From Marinomonas algarum (lineage in GTDB: Bacteria; Pseudomonadota; Gammaproteobacteria; Pseudomonadales; Marinomonadaceae), in NCBI RefSeq assembly GCF_020532605.1, contig NZ_JAJATW010000021.1:1-41856 (forward strand): a stretch of 41,856 nt of DNA, written 5' to 3'. The position numbers and the translations under genes were made by a program. Below the pieces are notes generated by a model. The model did no database searches. It worked only from the letters and a program-made list of their open reading frames with translations, and was not told the origin of the DNA. Shown here one piece after another: positions 35,480-41,856 of the stretch (position 1 is the stretch's first letter; every line of letters begins with the position of its first letter).

Positions 35480-36112
35480 CTACATATTGTTCAATTGCTC
35501 AATGGATTCTGATGCGCTCGATACGGTGCGCTCCAAGTCAGTAATCAGTCCGTTTTCAAGGCTGTAACACCAGCCATGCACATGCAGCTCTTGCCCCATT
35601 TTCCAAGCGTTTTGAACAATACTGCTGTGGCAAACATTCGCTACTTGCTCTACGACATTGAGTTCACACATACGATCGAGCTGAGCATGTTCATCTGTAA
35701 TGGCATCAATTTCTTCTCTGTGTAATCGATAGACGTCTTTTATATGACGCAGCCAATTATCAATCATGCCGTGTTCTTCTGCGCCCATCGCCGCCTTGAT
35801 GCCACCACAACCATAATGACCGACCACCATGATGTGTTTCACTTTCAAAACATCAACCGCAAACTGAATCACTGATAAGCAATTTAAGTCCGTATGCACC
35901 ACAACATTGGCAATATTGCGGTGAACAAACACTTCGCCCGGTAGCAGATCAACAATTTGATTGGCTGGCACACGGCTATCAGCACAGCCTATCCAAAGAT
36001 ATTCCGGGTATTGCTGGTGGGATAGGGTAGAAAAGAATTCTGGGTTCTCTTCCGTAACTTTCGTTGCCCACTCTTTGTTCTTCTTAAAGAGCTCTTCTAA
36101 ATGACTAGACAT
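35480..36112 (-). CDS. can: Beta-class carbonic anhydrase
   Basis: A 210-residue zinc enzyme interconverting CO2 and bicarbonate. Zinc ligands C43, H99 and C102 are present (WIGCADSRVPA and VVGHYGCGG), along with the catalytic D45-R47 pair. The spacing matches E. coli Can. The gene overlaps the end of rlmA by 8 bp and is the second gene of that operon. It could feed a bicarbonate transporter, but the SulP gene is far away. Confidence 0.93.
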   Translation of the reverse strand: MSSHLEELFKKNKEWATKVTEENPEFFSTLSHQQYPEYLWIGCADSRVPANQIVDLLPGEVFVHRNIANVVVHTDLNCLSVIQFAVDVLKVKHIMVVGHYGCGGIKAAMGAEEHGMIDNWLRHIKDVYRLHREEIDAITDEHAQLDRMCELNVVEQVANVCHSSIVQNAWKMGQELHVHGWCYSLENGLITDLERTVSSASESIEQLNNM

Positions 36113-36959
36113 GGTATATTCCCTTTTGTTTTCGATACCAACGGAGCTTTACATCCGCCGTTAACACAATCGAATCAAGTTGCTTTACGGCTTCTCTTCC
36201 TTCATAAGAGGCTTTATGAATGTGCGGTGTCATGCTCAATAAGTCCTGGATACTAGCTTGAGAAGATAAGCAGAAGGTGAAGCGTTGTGTGTGCTCTTTG
36301 ATTAATTCAAACCCTAATACGCCGTCTGAATGAGTTGGTTTGTAGTCGTGAATCGTTGGGTAAAGTAGCTGACGCAATTCGATAAGGTGATCAGCGCCTG
36401 ACTCGACTAACAGCAGAACACCGTCGTCACTTAATGCGCGTGAAAACTCACTAAACACAGGAAAGCCAAACAGACACAACACCACATCAAAACGGCAATC
36501 AGGCACAGGTAAGCTTGCGTTGCTGCCGACAATCCACCCTATTTGTTTACTACGTTTACTGGCGGCTAGTACCGCCCACTTAGAAATGTCTAAGCCAATA
36601 CTGTCTGCTTGAATGGATTGGTTGGAAAGAGCATCACCGATTTCGTGTAAATAATAACCTTCTCCACAACCGGCATCCAACACGCGTACATGATCAACTA
36701 AATGAGGGTCTGGCCAGGATTCAAGTATGGCGTCAACAATAGGGGCATAATGTCCTTGATTCAAAAAACGCTGACGAGCCGCCACCATTTCCTTGCTGTC
36801 ACCTGGGTCTTTTGAACGTTTGTTTTGCACGGGCAACAGATTCACATAACCTGTTTTAGCAAGATCATAAGTGTGCCCATGCTCACACAGTAACATTCGC
36901 CCGTCTTGGCGTAATGGTGCAGCGTCTATGGGACAGGAAAGATTTTCAAGCGTTGACAC
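36105..36959 (-). CDS. rlmA: 23S rRNA (guanine-N1)-methyltransferase RlmA
   Basis: A 284-residue SAM-dependent methyltransferase that modifies G745 of 23S rRNA in E. coli. The N-terminal zinc region has C9, C25 and H29, with D12 (CPID) where E. coli has the second cysteine. GYVNLLPVQ, KRSKDPGDSKEMVAARQRFL and the SAM loop VLDAGCGEGYYL are diagnostic. The start is GTG at 36959 behind AGGA. can follows with an 8-bp overlap. Confidence 0.9.
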   Translation of the reverse strand: MSTLENLSCPIDAAPLRQDGRMLLCEHGHTYDLAKTGYVNLLPVQNKRSKDPGDSKEMVAARQRFLNQGHYAPIVDAILESWPDPHLVDHVRVLDAGCGEGYYLHEIGDALSNQSIQADSIGLDISKWAVLAASKRSKQIGWIVGSNASLPVPDCRFDVVLCLFGFPVFSEFSRALSDDGVLLLVESGADHLIELRQLLYPTIHDYKPTHSDGVLGFELIKEHTQRFTFCLSSQASIQDLLSMTPHIHKASYEGREAVKQLDSIVLTADVKLRWYRKQKGIYHV

Positions 36960-37085
36960 AACAATCCTACTTTTTATTTATGGGTCTTTATCTTTATCTA
37001 TAGATACTAAGCCGAGGAGGATACCTTATTCGCCAAAAGTAGAACATCAAAAATCGGCTCAGCGGTCCCTCGTGGGGAGAAATGG

Positions 37086-37961
37086 TTACCAGCCTTCAGG
37101 CACAACAAAAAGCGCTTTTGGTGATGGATTGACCCTATTCAAACCCGTTGTAGGCCATAAACACAGATGCACTGGTCGATCATCGGATAAAAAAGCATGA
37201 ACACACTCTGCGGCTAAACGCTCTGCACAAAGAAGTGACACCGCTTCTCGACTTGGACTTGCCATCCAGTGAGGCTTTTTCATTTTTGCGTAGTGAGTAA
37301 AGTGCTGAGCTAAGCGTGGTAACAACTCTACTCGTATCCAGCCGCCCCTATCAGCTTGTTGCAACCAAGCGTCAATATCCGCTTGCGAATTTAAGGCAGA
37401 ATATAAACGCCCGAACATGAGTAAATTCCCATCGGCCTTTTGTTTATTGGCAACAGCGTCCAAAATAGCGGCCCCTGGTGGCGTAGTGAACATGGTTAAC
37501 TGATGCTGACGAGCCCGCGTCACTTTTTTCAGCAAGCTGTCGTTTTTGTTTGGTCCTATCCAATCATGGGGCGCAAGGTCCGGTCGTTCTAAATAAAACT
37601 TAATCGCGATTTCAAACTGATGAAAAGTCCCTATCGGTGTTTCCACCAACATATCCACTTCCCCTAGCGTTCTTCCGTCTGCTTGAATCTGTGTGTGCTC
37701 TAACCGGATAATGAGGGTCGATAAATGTTCGATTGCAAACGAAAACAAGGTCTCAAAGTAACTGCCCATGAAATGCGATTTGCATTCGGCTAACGCCGTG
37801 TAAAGCGGCGCTGGATGGTCACTCAATGTTTGTAATCGCTCAGCAATGTTTTCATGCCAATACGGCGTTAAATCAAAATCACACTCGATATAATGACCTT
37901 CCACCAGCCAAATCAGATCGTCAACGACGGAATCCTGCCCGGTTGCCATTGTCATTGTCAT
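37086..37961 (-). CDS. DUF1853-family protein, nuclease-like core
   Basis: A 291-residue soluble protein recognised as DUF1853. The middle holds LGEVDMLVETPIG and FEIAIKFYL; the Asp followed by an E-x3-K strand resembles the core of the PD-(D/E)XK nuclease superfamily, although the usual E-x-K spacing is stretched, so catalysis is uncertain. The ATG at 37961 overlaps the YqcC stop (ATGA), showing translational coupling. It ends 126 bp before rlmA. Function unknown. Confidence 0.78.
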   Translation of the reverse strand: MTMTMATGQDSVVDDLIWLVEGHYIECDFDLTPYWHENIAERLQTLSDHPAPLYTALAECKSHFMGSYFETLFSFAIEHLSTLIIRLEHTQIQADGRTLGEVDMLVETPIGTFHQFEIAIKFYLERPDLAPHDWIGPNKNDSLLKKVTRARQHQLTMFTTPPGAAILDAVANKQKADGNLLMFGRLYSALNSQADIDAWLQQADRGGWIRVELLPRLAQHFTHYAKMKKPHWMASPSREAVSLLCAERLAAECVHAFLSDDRPVHLCLWPTTGLNRVNPSPKALFVVPEGW

Positions 37962-38299
37962 TGTGAACTACTTAAGTGCTGATCAATACGATCTAAACAG
38001 TACACGATGGCTTGCCTTTGCCCGCTAGGCAAAGACTTAAAGGCTTCTTCAGCCATAGGAGAAATATGGCAGCTGGCCGGTAGATCTTGCCCACAGACTA
38101 ATATGAGTTTAAATCGGGTGATCATGACAAAACGCAACCACTGTGGGAAAGACATGGTGTCAATACAAAATGGCTCCTGACTTTGTAATGCAATGTCACT
38201 GGGAGCGGTGCATTCCCATACACTGGCTTCTTGCATAGCACCCTGTAAATCCGCCAATAAATCTGCCAATGTAGGCTGATCAGAAAAGACTGCTTTCAA
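37958..38299 (-). CDS. YqcC-family protein
   Basis: A 113-residue protein of the YqcC family, function unknown. PQWLRFVMITRFKLILVCGQDLP and HISPMAEEAF are the recognisable central region; the rest is helical. It begins at a TTG (38299) behind GGAG; no ATG lies in a suitable place. Translationally coupled to DUF1853 downstream. Confidence 0.75.
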   Translation of the reverse strand: MKAVFSDQPTLADLLADLQGAMQEASVWECTAPSDIALQSQEPFCIDTMSFPQWLRFVMITRFKLILVCGQDLPASCHISPMAEEAFKSLPSGQRQAIVYCLDRIDQHLSSSQ

Positions 38300-38397
38300 C
38301 CTGATTTCTCCTTTAAAAAACGGTAAGATAGGATTTTTTTATAATCCCATAAGAGCCCAAGCTTGGCTTTTATCGGCAACTGAGCTCATATTTTATC

Positions 38398-39474
38398 ATG
38401 AACAAAATTGAATCTCTTTCCGACTTATTCGACATGGTTGAATGTGATGTCAACTATTACGACCTAGGACGCCACATTACCAAAATCACGCCACAGCAAG
38501 CCATACAATTTGACCGAAAGCAGCAGGTTTACCCCTTTCCATTTCGTCAGCACGCTTGGCTCGCTTGTTTATTAAAAAAGAAACACCTGAAATCGACTGC
38601 GCCTGACACAACAGCCGACACCGTGATTTGGTTTCTAAAGTTACCACTTGATGAGGCAGGTTGTTTGAATCTGGGCACACGCGATCATTTTATCAAAAGC
38701 ATCGTCGATAAAATTTTGCACAAAGGGGAAGCGAAAGGTTTATCAGAGGCTTTAGAAGACAGCCCTTACGCCTTTAAGCCCGACCAAGAACGCATGGCAA
38801 GCTTTCATGCCATTCTAGGAAAAGACCTACGTCAGACGCCTTCTGTTTATTTTCAAGATGTGGTTACACATTTATCATCGGATTTAAGCGCGCAAAATGA
38901 CGATTGGCAATTATTAGGCTTACAAGGCATCGCTGAACTGGCTGCACGTGTGAATGAAGCCAACTATCAAGAGCTGATCAATAAAGCCCTTCCTGTCGCG
39001 GCTAAGCCGGTTGTCAGTGCTTTATGCCACGCTCTAGAGCATGAAAAACTGCCTGAGAGCGTACAAAATGTTCTTATTAAACAGCTACAGACGGAACAAG
39101 ATGCCTTAATGCAAGCCAGCTATTTACGAGCGCTATCAAGAACCACACTGAACGATACCTTGTTGTTACCTCTTTTTGGTCTCTTAGGCAGCTTGACGGA
39201 ATGCAAAGAGGAAGACCTTCACAACATTGCCGCTCTCGCCGCTAAATGCCCCCACTGGTTGGGGCAAAATCCTCAGCTTCTGCGCATTATTATGGAAAAA
39301 CTTGCACACCGCGAAGATGGTTACATTGCGTTTAAACAAATTACGGCAGAGCTCAGCCAGCACTCAGAAACCAAACAGCCTTTGTGGCGTTTGCTACGTA
39401 GCGGCCATGCTAGTCCAGCCTTAGCCCAAGCAGTTGGGTATTTGTTCACAGAAACACCAAAATCATTGCAGTAG
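38398..39474 (+). CDS. DUF3549-family protein
   Basis: A 358-residue soluble protein of the DUF3549 family, function unknown. The opening SLSDLFDMVECDVNYYDLGR and PFPFRQHAWLACLL are family marks. Later it is rich in helical HEAT-like pairs (for example LPESVQNVLIKQLQTEQDAL), suggesting a scaffold. It diverges from YqcC/DUF1853 with a 98-bp gap holding a consensus TATAAT (38340-38345) without a clear -35. A hairpin (CATTGCAG/CTGCAATG, 39464-39490) overlaps the stop. Confidence 0.8.
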   Translation: MNKIESLSDLFDMVECDVNYYDLGRHITKITPQQAIQFDRKQQVYPFPFRQHAWLACLLKKKHLKSTAPDTTADTVIWFLKLPLDEAGCLNLGTRDHFIKSIVDKILHKGEAKGLSEALEDSPYAFKPDQERMASFHAILGKDLRQTPSVYFQDVVTHLSSDLSAQNDDWQLLGLQGIAELAARVNEANYQELINKALPVAAKPVVSALCHALEHEKLPESVQNVLIKQLQTEQDALMQASYLRALSRTTLNDTLLLPLFGLLGSLTECKEEDLHNIAALAAKCPHWLGQNPQLLRIIMEKLAHREDGYIAFKQITAELSQHSETKQPLWRLLRSGHASPALAQAVGYLFTETPKSLQ

Positions 39475-39553
39475 TTTTATTGCTGCAATGTGCTTTATGC
39501 GTGTGATTAAAAAACAAAGCGGCATTCAAACAAACGATTCGTAGCCAGTAAGA

Positions 39554-39814
39554 TCAATGACAAGTGAGCTTACTGCTACTTTTATAACGCATTTGTTTAC
39601 GGTATTCCATAAACTCATCACTCAGCAGGTAATCCCCTTGCTCTGTGTACTCCAAAGCCCCTCGATTAACCAAAGCCTCTAAGGTTTTCGGCAATACCTT
39701 TTGACATCGATGACCTTTCACAAAGTAATACTGATTATCTCGCTCAATCAGTGTAAAACCGGACTCTAAATACCCAATGCATAAATTCTGAGTTGGCGTT
39801 AATTTGAGTTTCAT
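39554..39814 (-). CDS. Small winged-helix-like hypothetical protein
   Basis: An 86-residue protein. I do not recognise the family. LTPTQNLCIGYLESGF followed by a hairpin and KVLPKTLEALVNRGALEYTE has the helix-strand pattern of a small winged-helix domain with an aromatic-rich wing (NQYYFVKGH). The ATG at 39814 has a strong GAGGGG site. It lies 82 bp past the end of sitD (same strand), and its upstream region carries a direct repeat. Confidence 0.6.
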   Translation of the reverse strand: MKLKLTPTQNLCIGYLESGFTLIERDNQYYFVKGHRCQKVLPKTLEALVNRGALEYTEQGDYLLSDEFMEYRKQMRYKSSSKLTCH

Positions 39815-39833
39815 AGTATCCCCTCTCATTATC

Positions 39834-39878
39834 GTCTATTTTTTGAGCGCTCAATTCACTATAGACTATTTTTAGAGC
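39834..39878. promoter_or_regulatory. 15-bp direct repeat upstream of the winged-helix-like gene
   Basis: GTCTATTTTTTGAGC (39834-39848) and GACTATTTTTAGAGC (39864-39878) match at 13 of 15 positions with a 30-bp period, 20-64 bp upstream of the start. A short palindrome (GAGCGCTC, 39845-39852) lies between. Possible autoregulatory sites. Confidence 0.45.
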
Positions 39879-39895
39879 AAAAGAGAAATGTGTTT

Positions 39896-40771
39896 TTAAA
39901 ATAGGGCCTCTGAACTGCCTGCTTCTCGATCAATGGAGGAGGCTTTAACGCGACACTTAAAACGGTTGTGAGTAAATATCGTAATAAAAGTCAACGTCAT
40001 CAACAAAACAATCGTAGGGGCTGGTGCACTGTCTATAATAAAGCTCACATACATACCTAAAACAGCACAACTCGTTCCTATGCAAACTGATAAGGCAAGC
40101 ATTTTAATAAAACTACGAGTAAGTAAAAACGCGATAGCCCCAGGAGCGATCAACATCGCCACGACCAAAATCATACCAACCGCCTTCAAGGCTCCCACTA
40201 TTGTCAAAGATAGAATGATCAATAACCCATAATGCAAGAAACTAACCGGCAAACCTATCGCCTTTGCATGTTGTCGGTCGAATATAAAAAGCAATAAATC
40301 CTTGCCTTTTAGAGCCATAAAAACAACGACAACAATCGCAATCACGGCACTTTCCTGTATGTCGCGCCAATCTATACCAAGCACATTTCCAAAAAGAATA
40401 TGATCCAGATGAACCGCAGCTTGTACCTTCACCATTAACACCAGACCCAAGCCAAACATGCCAGAAAATACAACACCCATAAGTGTGTCTTCTTTAACTC
40501 GACTATTCTCTTTTAAGAATCCGGTAAACAGAGCACAAAATAGACCCGCGACAAAAGCCCCAACAGAATAAGGTAATGCTAGAATATGCGCCAATACAAC
40601 ACCGGGCAAAACAGAGTGGGAGATCGCATCCCCCATAAGAGACCACCCCTTTAGCACTAGAAAACAAGATAGAACAGCCGTTGGTATAGCAATCAGTACC
40701 ACCATAATAAAAGCTTGTTTCATAAACTCAAACTTAAAGGGCTCAAATAAAACAGTCACTATTTGATCCAT
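39896..40771 (-). CDS. sitD: Metal ABC transporter permease (SitD type)
   Basis: A 291-residue polytopic permease of the zinc/manganese/iron ABC-3 family. GWSLMGDAISHSVLPGVVLAH is the family cytoplasmic loop that docks to the ATPase. The ATG at 40771 shares its A with the sitC stop (TGATG). A TTG three bases earlier is less likely. Mn/Fe preference is inferred from the SitCD-like pair of permeases; zinc systems normally have one. The ATPase gene of this operon is broken at the window's right end. Confidence 0.87.
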   Translation of the reverse strand: MDQIVTVLFEPFKFEFMKQAFIMVVLIAIPTAVLSCFLVLKGWSLMGDAISHSVLPGVVLAHILALPYSVGAFVAGLFCALFTGFLKENSRVKEDTLMGVVFSGMFGLGLVLMVKVQAAVHLDHILFGNVLGIDWRDIQESAVIAIVVVVFMALKGKDLLLFIFDRQHAKAIGLPVSFLHYGLLIILSLTIVGALKAVGMILVVAMLIAPGAIAFLLTRSFIKMLALSVCIGTSCAVLGMYVSFIIDSAPAPTIVLLMTLTFITIFTHNRFKCRVKASSIDREAGSSEALF

Positions 40772-41652
40772 CAATTTACGCCTTCTACTATTTCTTCTCT
40801 TCTGGCGTCTCTCACTTTTTTCCTTGCAGCAAAATAACCATATTTAGGGGCAAATAGAAATGCAGTCATAAAAATCATAGTTTGTAATACAACAATAACA
40901 CCGCCTGTGGCCCCATCAATGTAATAACTTATATAAGCCCCTACAGAAGAAGTAATAGCACCAATCAATACGCTCATAATGATAACTTTTGGAAAGCGAT
41001 CCGTTAGTAAGTAAGCCGTTGCCCCTGGCGTTACTACCATTGCAATCACTAAAAAAGCACCGACAGTTTGTAGCGCTGCAACAGTGGATGCACTAAGTAA
41101 AGTGAAAAAAAGAAGTTTCAATGTATTTGGATTTAACCCTATGCTCCTTGCGTGGTTTTCATCGAAAAAAACTACCATAAGGTCTTTCCATTTCAACAAC
41201 AAAATAGTTAATGACACTCCACCAATAATAGCCAACTGAACAATATCTGAGGGAGTTATCGCAAGAATATTACCTAACACGATAGTTTGAATATTAACGG
41301 CCATAGGATTCAAAGAAACCATAAACAGGCCCAAACCAAAAAAAGACGTAAAAATTAAACCAATCACAGCATCTTCTTTAAGCTTCGTTCGCTGAGTAAG
41401 AAACAACATAGAAACAGCCGCCAGCCCACCGGAAAGAAAAGCGCCAAAAGCAAAAGGCAAACCTAACATATAGGCTCCAGCCACCCCCGGTACAATAGAA
41501 TGGGATAAAGCATCGCCAATCAATGACCAACCTTTTAACATCAAATACGCAGATAAAAAGCCACATACACCACCAACCAGCGCACTAACCCAGATAGCAT
41601 TTAACATGTAACTATATTGAAAAGGCATGAATAAAAGACTAAATGTATTCAT
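40771..41652 (-). CDS. sitC: Metal ABC transporter permease (SitC type)
   Basis: A 293-residue permease homologous to the next gene. It has LMLKGWSLIGDALSHSIVPG (ATPase-docking loop) and about eight spans. The ATG at 41652 overlaps the stop of the upstream ATPase fragment (ATGA), showing that sitB-sitC-sitD were one coupled operon. Codon use here is more AT-rich than in most of the window. Intact itself, but its ATPase partner is disrupted, so transport activity depends on another copy. Confidence 0.87.
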   Translation of the reverse strand: MNTFSLLFMPFQYSYMLNAIWVSALVGGVCGFLSAYLMLKGWSLIGDALSHSIVPGVAGAYMLGLPFAFGAFLSGGLAAVSMLFLTQRTKLKEDAVIGLIFTSFFGLGLFMVSLNPMAVNIQTIVLGNILAITPSDIVQLAIIGGVSLTILLLKWKDLMVVFFDENHARSIGLNPNTLKLLFFTLLSASTVAALQTVGAFLVIAMVVTPGATAYLLTDRFPKVIIMSVLIGAITSSVGAYISYYIDGATGGVIVVLQTMIFMTAFLFAPKYGYFAARKKVRDARREEIVEGVN

Positions 41653-41729
41653 GATTTAGACATAAACTTAGAGCCATCAGACTCGTGATCTCCATATAAC
41701 ACGACAGGTCTTTCATCATCTGTTAAGAC
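41649..41729 (-). pseudogene. sitB: 3' remnant of the sitB-type ATPase gene, cut by an IS66 element
   Basis: The 26 codons upstream of sitC read VLTDDERPVVLYGD and continue to KFMSKS and a TGA that overlaps the sitC ATG. VLTDDERPxVxYGD is the C-terminal end of SitB/AfeB-type Mn/Fe ABC ATPases. The frame is cut at 41729, where the terminal GTAAGCG of an IS66-like element starts. The rest of the gene lies beyond the element, outside the window, or is lost. Confidence 0.78.
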
Positions 41730-41856
41730 GTAAGCGTCAGAGCATCACCACCTAGATAGATCGGACGTTCCATGGCAGCAGGTCATCAAGACTTTCGTTG
41801 GTCTGTCGTTTCGGTAATTCTTCGAAGAGTGTCACTAAGTAATCATACGGGATTAG
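41730..41856 (-). mobile_element. IS66-family insertion sequence, one end
   Basis: The element starts GTAAGCGTCAGAGCATCACC at 41730, matching the GTAA-type ends of IS66 elements, and runs off the right edge. Its last gene ends 22 bp inside this terminus. The 8 bp outside it (GTTAAGAC, 41722-41729) should be repeated at the far end if the insertion made the usual 8-bp target duplication. Confidence 0.78.
41752..41856 (-). CDS. IS66-family transposase, C-terminal end (partial)
   Basis: The last 34 codons of a transposase: IPYDYLVTLFEELPKRQ then SLDDLLPWNVRSI and a stop at 41752-41754. The YL-x3-LFxELP ... LLPWN pattern is the C-terminal tail of IS66 TnpC transposases. The frame is open to the window edge, so the element could be complete outside the view. 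Confidence 0.8.
   Translation of the reverse strand, partial: LIPYDYLVTLFEELPKRQTNESLDDLLPWNVRSI

Noticed and set aside
39896..41652. Zinc (ZnuB) transporter reading of the two permeases
   Set aside because: Two paralogous permeases plus a SitB-like ATPase tail fit the Sit/Mn-Fe type better than a single-permease zinc system.

Overview
The window looks like chromosome of a marine gammaproteobacterium of the Marinomonas/Oceanospirillales type. Grounds: a LapA-type giant adhesin, a Tct tripartite tricarboxylate transporter, a glucosylglycerate-type compatible-solute cluster, a HopJ-family protein, and small orphan families (YqcC, DUF1853, DUF3549, DUF3010, DUF3455) typical of that group. The genus is an inference from protein style; no rRNA or tRNA gene is present to settle it. 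Most of the window is ordinary chromosomal coding sequence. The right end is a disrupted metal-transport operon at an insertion sequence, and the left end is the start of a giant repetitive adhesin.

Layout. 1-2054 (-): N-terminal part of a LapA-like biofilm adhesin with retention module, Ig-like and VCBS-like domains, entering an array of identical 297-bp repeats. 2435-4808 (+): SulP anion transporter with STAS domain, followed by a tandem universal stress protein. 4888-8997: threonine aldolase (-), a GNAT/C39-peptidase fusion (-) and a divergent RimK-like ATP-grasp ligase (+), which together suggest a peptide-tagging or peptide-synthesis module. 9093-11180: a secreted DUF3455 protein (-) divergent from an ECF sigma factor and its RskA-type anti-sigma factor (+). 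11288-18091 (-): an AhpD-like protein, then a two-component system (response regulator, histidine kinase) with an attached periplasmic binding protein, lying beside a tctC-tctB-tctA transporter. 18356-19588 (-): class V aminotransferase.

19898-21697: DUF3010 protein, an unrecognised 120-aa protein and a DMT exporter. 21834-25850 (+): phosphatase, glucosyl-3-phosphoglycerate synthase-like enzyme and GH13_18 phosphorylase, predicted to make and recycle glucosylglycerate as an osmolyte. 25922-29974: SMR pump, ABC exporter, Bcr/CflA-type MFS pump and HopJ protein. 30184-31275: a Cof-type HAD phosphatase and a 54-aa single-span membrane protein. 31358-35367: a TyrR-like regulator overlapping a ROK regulator that lacks the usual zinc motif, and a LysR regulator. 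35480-39474: carbonic anhydrase with RlmA, YqcC with DUF1853, and DUF3549. 39554-41652 (-): a small winged-helix-like protein and the two permeases of a Sit-type Mn/Fe ABC transporter. The gene upstream of them (ATPase, sitB) is cut near its 3' end by an IS66-family element that runs off the right edge.

The least ordinary signals are the IS66-truncated sit operon, the RimK-like/GNAT-C39 pair, the Tct sensor operon with its own periplasmic protein, the glucosylglycerate make-and-recycle cluster, the ROK/TyrR-like pair with eroded motifs, and several perfect inverted or direct repeats in intergenic DNA. I did not find a clearly unprecedented multi-gene system. No CRISPR array, prophage, rRNA or tRNA was seen.
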